Shown here piece after piece: positions 38,098 to 47,690 of a stretch of 64,000 nucleotides of DNA. The stretch spans positions 62,001-126,000 of the forward strand of contig JAAFYY010000001.1 in assembly GCA_014284505.1 (NCBI GenBank), written 5' to 3'. How positions within the stretch are numbered: position 1 is the first letter of the stretch; every line of letters begins with the position of its first letter. This stretch comes from Streptacidiphilus sp. 4-A2 (lineage in GTDB: Bacteria; Actinomycetota; Actinomycetes; Streptomycetales; Streptomycetaceae). Both the position numbers and the translations under genes were made by a program. The notes below the pieces were generated by a model that saw only the letters and a list, made by a program, of their open reading frames with translations, was not told the origin of the DNA and made no database searches.

Positions 38098-38676
38098 ATG
38101 CCCGCTGAACCCACCGATCCTCCGGGAACACCCATCGAGGACGCGGTCCGCGTCGAGACCGACCAACAGCTCCATGCTGTCGGCAACCTGACGCGCCACC
38201 ACGTCCTGCGGGTGCTGCGCGACGAACCCGCCACCGTCACCCAGATCGCCGCCCGCCTCGGCATCGCCAAGGGCAGTTCGAACTACCACGTCAAGGTCCT
38301 CGCCAAAGCCGGCCTGATCCGGGTGGTGGACACCCGCAAGGTCCGCGGCGTCACCGAGCTCTACTACGGCATGGCTGGCAAGGTGATCCAGCTCCCGGAC
38401 CACGGGGCCGGGCAGCCCGAGTTCCTCATGCGGCACGCCCTGGCGGACGTCGAGGCCGCCCCGGACGGCGCCGGCAAGCACCTGCGGCTCAAGCACCTGC
38501 GGCTGAGTCAGGAGAACTTCGACCTGGCCGCCGAGAAGGTGGCCGCGCTCGAAGCCGAGCTCTCCGCACTGCACGACCCGCAGCAGCCGGCCGCCGACTT
38601 CTTCTCCGTGCTCTACCGACCGCAGGACACCAAAGCACCCGCACCCACCCCGAAGGACGGAACACCCACCCCATGA
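38098..38676 (+). CDS. ArsR-like winged-helix regulator
   Basis: About 192 residues. The DNA-binding domain covers residues 20-95: Q-L-H-A-V-G-N-L-T-R-H-H-V-L, V-T-Q-I-A-A-R-L-G-I-A-K-G-S-S-N-Y-H-V-K-V-L and wing T-R-K-V-R-G-V-T-E-L-Y-Y. The C-terminal helices resemble the dimerisation part of the HTH_20/PadR-like group and have no metal-binding Cys. ATG 38098 has no Shine-Dalgarno, so the message may be leaderless or begin at ATG 38080. It overlaps the MFS gene by ATGA and likely controls it through the palindrome at 38070-38089. Confidence 0.8.
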   Translation: MPAEPTDPPGTPIEDAVRVETDQQLHAVGNLTRHHVLRVLRDEPATVTQIAARLGIAKGSSNYHVKVLAKAGLIRVVDTRKVRGVTELYYGMAGKVIQLPDHGAGQPEFLMRHALADVEAAPDGAGKHLRLKHLRLSQENFDLAAEKVAALEAELSALHDPQQPAADFFSVLYRPQDTKAPAPTPKDGTPTP

Positions 38677-39962
38677 CCGAACAGCGCACCGGCCAGGCCG
38701 CACTGCCCGGAACGTTCCACCGCATATGGGCCGCCTCCGCCGTCTCCTCCCTCGGCGACGGGGTCTACTACTCGGCGCTGCCCCTGCTCGCCCTCACCAT
38801 GACCCACAACTCCACCGTCTTCGGGCTGATGGAGGCTGTCACCCTGCTGCCCTGGCTCCTCTTCGGCCTGATCGGCGGCGCACTCGTCGACCGCTGGGAC
38901 CGGCGGCGCACGATGGTGATCACCGATCTGTGCCGCTGCGCTCTCCTGGTCGCCGCCACGGCCGCCGTCGCCGAGGGCCTCCTGAACATCGCCCTGCTCA
39001 TCGCGGTCGGCTTCCTGCTCGGGATCGGCGGCGTCCTGTTCGACACGGCGTCCACGGCCTACCTCCCGGAGCTCCTGGACCGGGACCCGCAGGCCCTCCA
39101 GCGCGCCAACACCCGCCTCCAGGGCGCACAGCGCGCCCTGGACGGATTCGTCGGCCCACCGACCGGCAGCCTCCTGTTCACCCTCGGCCGCACCGTTCCG
39201 TTCATTGCCGACGCCGTGTCCTACCTCTTCAGCGCCCTGACGATCCGTACGCTGCCCGTACCGCCGAAGAAGGCCGCCAAGCCGAGAACCCCGATCCTGA
39301 AGGACGCCCGGGCCGGCGCCTCGTACCTGCTCCACCACCGGCTTCTCCTGGGCCTGTCGCTGCGCCCGGCAATCGGCAACTTCGCCTTCTGCGGCACCGG
39401 CGCCGTCCTGGCCCTCTACGCTCACGAGACCCTGCATCTGAGCACGGCGGGCTACGGCGTGTTCCTCACCACGGAGGCGGTCGGCGGCCTGGGCGGCACC
39501 TTCGCCGCCGGATGGCTGGGCGCACGGCTGGGCACCGGCGGAGCTATGGCCCTGACCGCGGTCGTGGAGGCCGCGGCTCTGCTGGGCATCGGGGTGTCAG
39601 CGAACGCGTACTTCGCCGGGGCCGGGTTCGCCGCGCTCGGGGCGGCGATGGGGGCGACGATGACGCTCGGGCCCTCGGTCCGGCAGGCGATCGTGCCGGA
39701 CGAGCTGATGGGCCGGGTCACCGCGGCGTCGCGGCTGATCGCACTCAGCGCCGGACCGATCGGCGCGCTCTGGGGCGGCTGGCTCGCGCACCTCGCCGGG
39801 CTCCGCGCGCCGTTCCTGGCCGGGGCCGGGGTCCTGGTACTGATGGCGGCCCTGGCGGCCCGGATGACCAGCAACAAGCGGATCGACGCCGCGCTGGCCG
39901 AGGCCCGACGAGCGCGCGAGGGAGAGGTCAGGGGCACCAGTGCCGTGCTCGCAGCCACCTGA
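38673..39962 (+). CDS. MFS exporter
   Basis: 429 residues with about 12 hydrophobic segments, F-H-R-I-W-A-A-S-A-V-S-S-L-G-D-G at the start (typical of the DHA3/tetracycline-type exporter branch), and D-R-W-D-R-R-R-T-M in loop 2-3 as the MFS motif A variant. It likely pumps a drug or secreted metabolite by proton antiport. Starts inside the stop of the regulator gene (ATGA), so both are one operon. Intact. Confidence 0.85.
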   Translation: MTEQRTGQAALPGTFHRIWAASAVSSLGDGVYYSALPLLALTMTHNSTVFGLMEAVTLLPWLLFGLIGGALVDRWDRRRTMVITDLCRCALLVAATAAVAEGLLNIALLIAVGFLLGIGGVLFDTASTAYLPELLDRDPQALQRANTRLQGAQRALDGFVGPPTGSLLFTLGRTVPFIADAVSYLFSALTIRTLPVPPKKAAKPRTPILKDARAGASYLLHHRLLLGLSLRPAIGNFAFCGTGAVLALYAHETLHLSTAGYGVFLTTEAVGGLGGTFAAGWLGARLGTGGAMALTAVVEAAALLGIGVSANAYFAGAGFAALGAAMGATMTLGPSVRQAIVPDELMGRVTAASRLIALSAGPIGALWGGWLAHLAGLRAPFLAGAGVLVLMAALAARMTSNKRIDAALAEARRAREGEVRGTSAVLAAT

Positions 39963-40123
39963 TCACACGTCGGCACGAGGCCGGAGCGGTCGGCCGTCGC
40001 GCTCGGACCCGCGCGGCTCCAAACGGGTGGACTCGCCGGGACGCACACCGGACGGGGGGCGCCGGCCGGGGTCCGGATGGTGACGTTGCCACCTGAGCCC
40101 CTGCCCCGGAAGAAGCGCCCGAT

Positions 40124-41323
40124 ATGCAGAACAGCCCCTCCCGCCGCGTCTTCACCACGGCGCTCCTTGCGGCGTCCGTGCTGGCCCCGATGGCAACGGG
40201 TTCCACCGCTGCGGCTGACGCCGGGAGCAGGGCCCCGTACGACGAGGAGGACTGCCCGCCCGGCGGTCTCGGTCCGGAGCTGACCGCTCGGCTGGACACC
40301 GCCATCGAGGAGGTCCGTCGGCAGGCGCGTATTCCCGGCGTCATCGCGGGTGTGTGGTTGCCGGGCAGGGGGAGCTACACCCGCGCGACCGGTGTCGCCG
40401 ACACCGCCACCGGCACACCGATGACCACCGATCTCTTCATGCGGATCGGCAGCGAGACCAAGACCTTCACAGTCACGGCGCTGCTCGAACTTGTCGACGA
40501 GCGCAAGGTCCGGCTCGACGACCCGATCTCCGCCCACATCGACGGCGTCCCGTGCGGTGACCGGATCACGCTGCGTCAGCTCGCCGGGATGCGCAGCGGC
40601 CTGTTCCCCTACACCTCGGACCCGGACTTCACGCGTGCGCTGCTGAGCAACCCGAGTCGCTCGTTCACTCCGCGGGAACTGCTCGCGTACGGCTTCAAGC
40701 ACCGGAACACGTTCGGGCCGGGCGAGACGTTCCAGTACTCCAACACCAACCTCATCCTGCTCGGTCTGGTGGTCGAGAAGGTCAGCGGCCTGCGCCTCGC
40801 CGACTTCATCCACCGGCGGGTGCTCCGCCCGGCCCGCCTGCACCACACGCTGTTCCCCCAGGGCGCCGAGATCCCCGAGCCGCACGCACACGGCTACACC
40901 AACCAGACGCTGAGCGGCGACATCGCCGACACCACCGGCTGGAACTCCAGTTGGGCCTGGGCGGCCGGGGCGATGATCTCGGACTTCGAGGACCTGCACC
41001 GCTGGGCCAGGACCGTGGCCACCGGAACGCTGCTCAGTCCGCGCACCCAGGCGGAGCGGCTCAAGACGCTGCCGACCGGCTTCCCCGGCACGAGCTACGG
41101 CCTCGGCATCTTCGAGACCAGCGGATGGATCGGGCACAACGGCTCCACGCCCGGCTATGAGAGCGTGACCGTCTACCTGCCTTCGCAGCAGGCCACGCTG
41201 GTACTGCTGATCAACACGGACATCAGCTCCGGAGGCCAGGAGCCGTCCACGCTCCTTGCCCGGGCGGTCACCGAGATCGTGACCCCGGACAACATCTACG
41301 ACAACCCGGTCCCCCCGCGCTAG
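40124..41323 (+). CDS. Secreted serine hydrolase, class C beta-lactamase/D,D-peptidase fold
   Basis: 399 residues with a signal peptide (S-R-R-V-F-T-T-A-L-L-A... cleaved near A-A-A-D, twin Arg present so Tat export is possible). The catalytic S-E-T-K (SxxK) follows R-I-G, Y-S-N is the second motif, and H-N-G-S-T-P-G supplies the H/K-x-G triad element. This is the pattern of D-alanyl-D-alanine carboxypeptidase-like or esterase members of the family. No frameshift. Single gene. Confidence 0.88.
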   Translation: MQNSPSRRVFTTALLAASVLAPMATGSTAAADAGSRAPYDEEDCPPGGLGPELTARLDTAIEEVRRQARIPGVIAGVWLPGRGSYTRATGVADTATGTPMTTDLFMRIGSETKTFTVTALLELVDERKVRLDDPISAHIDGVPCGDRITLRQLAGMRSGLFPYTSDPDFTRALLSNPSRSFTPRELLAYGFKHRNTFGPGETFQYSNTNLILLGLVVEKVSGLRLADFIHRRVLRPARLHHTLFPQGAEIPEPHAHGYTNQTLSGDIADTTGWNSSWAWAAGAMISDFEDLHRWARTVATGTLLSPRTQAERLKTLPTGFPGTSYGLGIFETSGWIGHNGSTPGYESVTVYLPSQQATLVLLINTDISSGGQEPSTLLARAVTEIVTPDNIYDNPVPPR

Positions 41324-41333
41324 CCAGGTGCGC

Positions 41334-41647
41334 GCAGCGGCTCGGGCATCGTCGCTCATCGACACCAGCGACTTCTACGGCCCCTTCGTCGCCAACGAGC
41401 TCATCCGGCAAGCCCTGCGCCCCTACCCGGCCGCCCACTCCAGGCACAGGCCCTCACCGACGTCGCCGCCCGGCTCGACGCCACCCCGCAGCAGGTCGCC
41501 CTGGCCTGGCTGCTCCAGCGCTCGCCCACCATCGCCCTGATCCCCGGCACCTCCTCGCCCACCCACCTGCGCGAGAACATCGCCGCCGCCGACCTGGTCC
41601 TCCCCGCTGACGCAGTCGCCGAACTGGGTGCCATCGGCCGGAGGTGA
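41334..41647 (+). pseudogene. Aldo/keto reductase remnant with internal deletion
   Basis: F/L-I-D-T-S-D-F-Y-G-P-F-V-A-N-E-L-I is the N-terminal substrate/cofactor region of aldo-keto reductases (catalytic Asp and Tyr). Immediately after it, in another frame, come T-D-V-A-A-R-L-D-A-T-P-Q-Q-V-A-L-A-W-L-L and I-P-G-T-S-S-P-T-H-L-R-E-N, the C-terminal NADP-binding part. About 180 residues of the barrel between are missing, and no start codon with a ribosome site is present. Confidence 0.7.
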
Positions 41648-41722
41648 GCCAACGGGACCTTCCCGGCCGCTCACGGCGGACCGGTGCGCTCCTGCCGGCG
41701 GCGCCGGTGGCTGGAGGCTGTG

Positions 41723-42316
41723 TCAGTAGGGGCGGGACCGGAGGCGAGCGCTGAGCGTGTGCTCGCCGTAGAGGTCGCTGGGTATGCCCATGCCCAGGGT
41801 CTCGGCCAGGCGGTAGAACAGCCCTCGCAGTCCCAGCGGACCGGTTTCGTCGCGGTCGGGGTCGGCGCCCAGTGCGAACAGCTGCGGATCGAACCGGTGC
41901 GGGTCGTTGCCGGTGCGGTCCTTGGGCGCGAGGCTGAGGACGGTGTTGATCGCGGTCACGAGCTGTCCGTCCTCGGCATAGCGGAACTCGACCATGGGCT
42001 TCTCGTTGGCGTGCAGCACCAGTGCCGCCGTTCCGGTCGAGACGTCGCTGACCAGGTCGTCGTCGTCCACGCACAGCCAACTGGCGTGTTCCCAGACCCA
42101 GGCCCACCGGCCGTACCGTCCGGCGGAGACGACATGGGCGTCGTCGTCGTAGAGGATCTCGCCGAAGTCGTCGTGGAAGGTCTCCTGGTCGCGTTCGGCG
42201 ACGGTCGCCTGGTCCGCGCCCATCCGTTCCAGCAACTGCCGCGCGGTGAGGTCACGCGCGAAGGTGAGGCTCAGCAGCGGTAGATCGCTGTCGTACATCC
42301 AGCCCAGCCCGGTCAT
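41723..42316 (-). CDS. DUF6461-like protein
   Basis: 197 residues, intact. W-M-Y-D-S-D-L-P-L-L-S-L-T-F-A-R-D-L-T at the N-terminus, L-L-E-R-M-G-A-D, a strand G-R-W-A-W-V-W-E-H-A-S-W and F-R-Y-A-E-D-G-Q-L-V-T follow the pattern I associate with the Streptomyces DUF6461 group, whose function is unknown. Acidic, soluble, no signal. No ribosome site stronger than GGGACGG is seen upstream. The name is from memory of the family pattern. Confidence 0.6.
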   Translation of the reverse strand: MTGLGWMYDSDLPLLSLTFARDLTARQLLERMGADQATVAERDQETFHDDFGEILYDDDAHVVSAGRYGRWAWVWEHASWLCVDDDDLVSDVSTGTAALVLHANEKPMVEFRYAEDGQLVTAINTVLSLAPKDRTGNDPHRFDPQLFALGADPDRDETGPLGLRGLFYRLAETLGMGIPSDLYGEHTLSARLRSRPY

Positions 42317-42472
42317 TCCGTCCCCCTTGTGGTCGTCCCGCCCTGCTGATCGTCCTGCTCACCGAGCAGGCTAACCGGCGGCTACGACAGTGAGCCCAGG
42401 ATCCGCCGGCTGGAGCGGACCGGCGCACCCCGGCCGGCGGGTCAGGAGTGCGCGCGAGGTGCCCCTCGCGGG

Positions 42473-43420
42473 TCATGCGGTCGGGCTTCCGGCTGGGCGC
42501 AGAGTCCGGCGGACGGCGTCGCGGAGCCAGTGGTGGGCTCCGTCGGCTGTGTGCCGGGGGTGCCAGGCCATGCCGATGGTCAGGGGCGGCAGTGCCAGGG
42601 GATGTCCAGGAGGTGCAGTCCGAGGGCGGTGGCGTCGTCGGTGAGGGGCGAGGGCACGGCGCCGGGCGCCGCGGCCGGCACGAGGCAGACGATGTCGCTG
42701 CGGGCGGCCAGGGTCATGGCGGCCAGGTGGCTGGGAAGGACGACGCTGACCTGCCGGTGCAGGTCCTGCTCGGCCAGGGCGGCATCGAGGGGGCCGGTGA
42801 ACCGGCCGCGGCGGCTGACCGCGACATGCTGGGCGGCGGCGAGCCGGGCCGCGGTCAGGGGTCCTTCGGTGAGCGGGTGACCGGCCCGGACGGCCGCCAC
42901 CATGCGCAGACTGACGAGTTGTTCGACGCGGGTCTCCGGGTCCACGTGGTCGATGGCCCCGACCTCCAGGTCGATCCGGCCGTCCCGCAGAGCCGTTCCG
43001 TCCTCCAGTTCCTCGGCCCGGAACCGGAACGAGACCCCCGGCGCCTCCTGCTGGGCCAGGTGCAGCAGTCCGGGGGCCAGTGCCACGCCGATCAGGTCGG
43101 CGGCCTGGAGGGTGAAGGTGCTGCGCAGGCCGGCCGGGTCGACGCCGGTGCCGGGGCTGAGCAGTGCCCCGAGGCTGCGTACCACCGCGGCGGCTTCCTC
43201 GCGCAGGGCCTGGGCGCGCGGGGTGGGGACCATGGTCTGCCCGGCCCGGACCAGGAGCGGGTCCTGGAGGATGCGGCGCGGGCGAGGGTGCGGCTCATCG
43301 CGGCGGGCGAGGTGTGCAGGCGGGGGCGGCGCGGGTGACGCTGTGCTCGGCCAGGAGGGCATCCAGGGCGAGGGCGAGATTGGCGTCGATGACCGGCTCT
43401 GGGCTGTTCACCAGCATCAT
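42473..43420 (-). CDS. LysR-family regulator, frameshifted
   Basis: About 315 residues. The N-terminal helix-turn-helix, S-V-T-R-A-A-A-R-L-H-T-S-P-A-A-M-S-R-T-L, sits in one frame, the effector-binding domain (L-L-V-R-A-G-Q, then D-L-E-V-G-A-I-D, V-A-V-S-R-R-G-R) in another, and the C-terminus (W-L-R-D-A-V-R-R-T) in a third. Shifts near 43320 and 42580. Start ATG 43420. It is divergent from the NmrA-like gene, which it probably regulates; LysR family members act on the shared promoter region. Confidence 0.78.
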
Positions 43421-43523
43421 TCCATTTCAGTCAATGATTCCGTGCTGAAGTTCCCATTGTGGCAACACCACGGTCCTCCGCAGGATGGGGGTGTCCCGAT
43501 CCAGCACCATCCGCGAGGTTTTC

Positions 43524-44415
43524 ATGATCGTCATATACGCTCCCACCGGGAACATCGGCGTCACCTGCTCTCCCTGCTCCTGGAGTCCGCTCCCGCCGCA
43601 GGCGAGGAACTGCGCGTGATCGTCCGGGACCCCGCCCGGCTCCCGCAGGAGGCCCGCGGACGCGTCGAGGTGATCACCGGCTCGCACGGGGACGCCGACG
43701 TCCTGGACCGGGCCTTCGAGGGCGCGGACGCCGTCTTCTGGCTCGTCCCCCGGACGATTCGCTGACCCCCTACGACGCCTACAGCGGCTTCACCCGCCCC
43801 GCCGTGAAGGCCCTCGCCACCCACGCGGTCGGCCATGTCGTCGGCGTCTCCGCGCTCGGGCGCGGTACTCCGGTCGCCGACCGCGCCGGCCTGGTCACCG
43901 CCTCCCTCGCCATGGACGACCTGATCGGCGGCAGCGGTGCCGCCTACCGGGCCCTGGCCAACCCGTCCTTCTTCGAGAACCTCCTGGAGGAGTCCGAGTC
44001 GATCCGCGACAAGGGCGTCTTCACCGACGTCGTGGACGCCGACCGCAAGGCCCCGCTCGTCGCCGTCGCCGACATCGCGGCCGTCGCCGCGGGCCTGCTG
44101 CTGGACCGCTCGTGGACCGGCACCGGCAGCGTCCCGGTCCTCGGGCCGCAGGACCTGTCCCCGAACGACCTGGCCCGCATCATGACCGAGCAGCTCGGCC
44201 GACCCGTCCGCTACGAACGCCAGCCGCTCGACGAACTGCGGACCACCCTCGTCGGGTACGGCCTCAACGAGGCATTCGTCCAGGGCATCGTCGACATGAA
44301 GCGGGCCAAGGACCAGGGCCTGGACGCCGGTGTCGCCCGCACCCCCGACACCGCCTCCCCCACGGGCTTCCAGCAGTGGTGCGCCCAGACCCTCAAACCC
44401 ACCGTCGCGTCCTGA
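43524..44415 (+). CDS. NAD(P)-binding NmrA-like protein, frameshifted
   Basis: The dinucleotide motif Y-A-P-T-G-N-I-G is seen at the start (ATG 43524), then R-D-P-A-R-L-P and D-A-V-F-W-L-V-P. The C-terminal half keeps V-G-V-S-A-L-G-R-G and F-F-E-N-L-L as in NmrA/HSCARG-like proteins. Shifts lie near 43560 and 43752. About 296 residues when joined. A redox-sensing or NAD(P)H:quinone-type reductase is likely. Divergent from LysR; a darcynin-like gene follows after 72 nt. Confidence 0.78.
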
Positions 44416-44487
44416 GGCCCGCCACCCACCGCCGGAACACCTGGTGCACACCGCGCCAGGACCACCCACACCCCGGGAGACACCCCG

Positions 44488-44854
44488 ATGCCCGCTGAGG
44501 AAACCGAACCACCGGTCACCGCGTTCATTGCTCGTCAAGACCACACCCGAATGGCTCGCCCTGACCGTCCAGGAACGCGTCGACGCCTTCACCACCCATG
44601 TCCTGCCCGCGATCCAGGCCAGGACCAGCGGCGTCCGCTCCCGCTTCTACGACACCGAGTTCTACTCCACGCGGGTCACCGACGTCTGGATGTGGGAAGC
44701 CGAAGACCACCACGCCTACCAGCTCCTGATCGACGCGCTGCGCGAAACCCCTTTCTGGGACCGGTACTTCGAGATCGTCGACCTTCTCGTCGGCACCGAG
44801 AACGGCTACGCCCGCACCTACGGCCTCGAACCCGTCGCCACCATCTCCACCTGA
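44488..44854 (+). CDS. Darcynin-like protein, frameshifted near N-terminus
   Basis: After a shift near 44528 (F-I to L-L-V-K) the product of about 120 residues reads [49 protein letters not shown]. This matches the darcynin family of small, cytosolic, ferredoxin-fold-like proteins whose function is not established. Follows the NmrA gene and may belong to its unit. Confidence 0.7.
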
Positions 44855-44876
44855 CACACCGCCCACCCGCACGGCT

Positions 44877-44923
44877 GCTCCCCTCCCGGCCCCTGGCCAC
44901 CACCGGTCAGGGGGCAGGGGAGC
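44877..44923. terminator. Long imperfect hairpin between convergent genes
   Basis: GCTCCCCT (44877-44884) pairs with AGGGGAGC (44916-44923), with a second inner stem of CCCCTG and CAGGGG. It lies between the darcynin-like gene and the convergent quinone oxidoreductase and can serve both. Confidence 0.6.
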
Positions 44924-45009
44924 CTTGCGTGTGGCGGCTGTGCCGGGCGACCAGGCCTCGACCGGATTCCAGCCCGCCGAGCCGTGCAGCCGCCCGCTCG
45001 GGAATCGGC

Positions 45010-45890
45010 TCAGACCACCACGACCCGGCGCCCGCGGTGTGACCGGCCCGGCTGTCGGCATGCGCAGCGGCGGCCTCGGCAAGGGCGTACGACTTCTCCA
45101 CCGGGATGTGGAGCCTCCCCCGCGAGATGAGGTCGGCCGCCTCGGCGAGCGCGTCCGGCACGCTCCCGGCCACGCCGGAGAAGCGGACACCGAGCTGCGG
45201 GGCAGCGAGATCGGCGATGGAGACCACCTTCCGCGGTCCCCGGTCAGCTCGGCAAGCTCCCGGATCACGCCCGAGCCGGCCAGATCGAGGGCCGCGTCGA
45301 CGCGGCCCAGCTGCCGCACCCGCTCGACCCAGCCCTCGCCATACGTCGTGGCGAGGGCGCCAGGCTACGCAGATAGTCCTGGTTCGCGGCCCCGGCGCGT
45401 GCCGATCACGGTGATGCCGCGGTCCCTGGCGATCTGCAGCACCGCCGATCCCACTCCCCCGACGCACCGCTGACCAAGCAGCGTCTGCCCGGACCGCACG
45501 CCACCTCGCGGATGACGCGCAGCGCGGGGTCTCCACCACGGAGGGGTATCCGGCGGCCTCTTCGAACGTCAGCCCCTCCGGCATGCGGGCCCAGGCGACA
45601 GCACGGCGAACTCGGCATAGGTGCTGAAGCTCCGCCGAACCTGGTCACCGGCCTCGATCCCTTCGATGCCCTCGCCGACCTCGTCCACGACCCCCGCGGC
45701 GTCCAGCCCGACCCCGGCAGGCAACTCGATCGGATGAGCCTTCAGGATCTGGCCTTCCTGATCCTCCAGTCGACGGGTTCACCCCCGCCGCCCGTACCCG
45801 GATGCGCACCTGGCCGGCCGCGCTCTCCTCGGCATCTATGAGTTGCAGAACATCCGGACCGCCGAACTCGGCGAAGCTCACTTTCTTCAT
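45010..45890 (-). CDS. Zinc-free MDR quinone-oxidoreductase-like protein, frameshifted
   Basis: Starts M-K-K-V-S-F-A-E-F-G-G-P-D-V-L-Q (ATG 45890), followed by Q-V-R-I-R-V-R-A-A-G-V-N-P-S, as in NADPH:quinone reductases. The C-terminus G-R-L-H-I-P-V-E-K-S-Y-A-L-A-E-A-A-A-A-H is typical. No zinc-binding Cys cluster is seen. At least five shifts break it between 45760 and 45015. Divergent from a TetR gene, with a palindrome between, so likely TetR-repressed and induced by an electrophile (inference). Confidence 0.72.
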
Positions 45891-45904
45891 ACGGCCGACC
45901 GTAG

Positions 45905-45917
45905 CACTACGTTAGTG
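45905..45917. promoter_or_regulatory. TetR-type operator
   Basis: CACTA-cgt-TAGTG, a perfect 5-bp inverted repeat in the 68-nt gap between the divergent quinone-oxidoreductase and TetR genes, 15 nt from the former's start. A likely TetR binding site. Confidence 0.5.
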
Positions 45918-45958
45918 TTTTGGAGCTGTTCTTGTTTCGCACCTGATAGTGTCAGGCC

Positions 45959-46587
45959 ATGACCGTGCCGTCCGGACGCCGCGAGCGCAAGAAAGCCGCG
46001 ACCCGCCAGAAGATCGCTGACACCGCCCTGCGGCTCTTCCTGGAGCGCGGATACGACGCGGTGGGCATCCGTGACGTCGCTGCCGAGGCCGACGTGGCCG
46101 TCACCACGCTCTTCTCCCACTTCGCCTGCAAAGAGGCCCTGGTGTTCGAGCAGGATCAGGACTTCGAGCAAGGCCTCACGCAGGCGGTCACCGGCCGGGC
46201 GCCGCACGAACCCCTCATCCCGCGCTGCGCCGCGAGATCCAGTCCCTGGTGCACCACTGCACGGCGGACAGCGCCACCCCGGTCTGGCACATGATCAACG
46301 AGTCATCCGCCCTGCGGGAATACGAGGAGTCGATGCGGCTGCGCCATGCCGAGTCGCTGGCAACGGCCATCGCCGCCGATCCCGAACTGCCGCAGACCGC
46401 AACGGCCTGCCGGACGATCGCGAGGTTCGTGATCGACGCGTACTCGCTGGCCCGCGAGGCGGCCGATCCGCAGGCCGCGGTCGACGAGATCTTCCGGATG
46501 ATCGAGGCGGCCTGGCAGGTCACCTGCACTCCGGCCGGCGGCCACCAGTCAGGAGCGCGCCCCGGCAACGGGCAGGCGGCCGACTGA
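45959..46587 (+). CDS. TetR-family repressor, frameshifted
   Basis: The N-terminal helix-turn-helix is clear: R-Q-K-I-A-D-T-A-L-R-L-F-L-E-R-G-Y-D-A-V, I-R-D-V-A-A-E-A-D-V-A-V-T-T-L-F-S-H-F. The C-terminal ligand domain in the next frame has L-H/R-E-I-Q-S-L-V and A-R-F-V-I-D-A-Y. One shift near 46210-46220. About 208 residues. Divergent from the quinone oxidoreductase with a palindrome in between; probable local repressor. Confidence 0.82.
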
Positions 46588-46615
46588 CCCGGGGGCGGGC
46601 GCTCCTGTGGGGCGT

Positions 46616-47632
46616 CTACTCCCCCGTGCGTCCGGTCAGCGACTGGTGCCGGTGCTCGCTGGGCGAGAGGCCGTAGGCGGCCCGGAAGGCGCGGCTGAAT
46701 TCGGACGCGCGGTGGATGCCCCAGCGGGCAGCGACGTCATGGATCGGCATGCCGTACAGCGCCGGGTCTGCCAGGTCGCGGCGCGCGTTCTCCAGCCGCA
46801 GGCCCCGGATCCAGGCGGCGACCGTCTCACCTCCCGACTGCTGGGTGAAGACCCGGTGCACATAGCTGACCGAGATGTGGTGCGCGGCGGCGACCATGGA
46901 AGGCGACAGCTCGGGGTCGTGCAGGTTCCGCCGGATGAACGCCCGGATGTTCCCCACCAGAGCCCGCCGCCGGGCTTCCTCCGGCAGCGCGGCCACGGCG
47001 TCCACCGCCTGCGCCAGCAGCGCGGCCACCAGGTCGACCACGACCGTACCCAGGCGCACTGCCTCGGCCGGCCTGAGAACGGCGGCCTGCCGGTCCAGGC
47101 CGACAAGAAAGGCCGAGAGCAGCGCGCTCGTACCCTCCCGCCCCGGGATGCTGCGGCCGAGCACGTCGCGCAACTGGTGCGGGGGCAGCGGCAGCAGTGC
47201 CATGGGGAAGTCGACGCCCAGTGCCTGGACCCGGCGTTCCCTCCGGTCGGCGGCGGGTGCGCCGAAGGACCGCAGGTCGAACGGCTGCGCGTTGTGGACC
47301 AGGTTCAGGTCACCCGGTGCGAGGGTCGTTGTCGTATCGGAGCCGCACGTCTGCGCCATCGCTCCGTCGAGCAGCAGCGTCAGGTGGTACACCTGCGGAT
47401 CCAGCCGGCGCGCCCTGGTCTCGGTCTGCCGGAACCGCGCCGACGGGAACGAGGACCTCAGGAGCGTCACCGGCCCGAGTTCCAGGCGCCGCATCTGCGC
47501 CTCGAAGTCGTCGGTGCCGGCACAGATCACCTCACTGGGCCGCGAACGCCCGATCAGGTCCCTCCAGATGTCGAACCGTTCCCTGCCCGACCCGCCCTCG
47601 CTCCGGAACCCGGTCCCCGCCGCTGCGGCCAC
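46616..47632 (-). CDS. AraC-family regulator
   Basis: 338 residues, intact. The N-terminal two-thirds is the AraC_binding_2-type domain (V-Y-H-L-T-L-L-L-D-G, L-A-P-G-D-L-N-L-V-H), the C-terminal third has two helix-turn-helices: I-R-R-N-L-H-D-P-E-L-S-P-S-M-V-A, H-I-S-V-S-Y-V-H-R-V-F, and A-R-W-G-I-H-R-A-S-E-F-S-R-A-F-R. Members with this build control degradation or stress genes. It lies 58 nt upstream of (but convergent in order with) no obvious target; the ABC-transporter operon on the same strand ends just before its start, so read-through is possible. Confidence 0.85.
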   Translation of the reverse strand: MAAAAGTGFRSEGGSGRERFDIWRDLIGRSRPSEVICAGTDDFEAQMRRLELGPVTLLRSSFPSARFRQTETRARRLDPQVYHLTLLLDGAMAQTCGSDTTTTLAPGDLNLVHNAQPFDLRSFGAPAADRRERRVQALGVDFPMALLPLPPHQLRDVLGRSIPGREGTSALLSAFLVGLDRQAAVLRPAEAVRLGTVVVDLVAALLAQAVDAVAALPEEARRRALVGNIRAFIRRNLHDPELSPSMVAAAHHISVSYVHRVFTQQSGGETVAAWIRGLRLENARRDLADPALYGMPIHDVAARWGIHRASEFSRAFRAAYGLSPSEHRHQSLTGRTGE

Positions 47633-47690
47633 TGTCTGTTCCCCCTTCAGGTTGTGCCGCCATGCCGGTCGGCAATCCGGCGCGGGCGCC

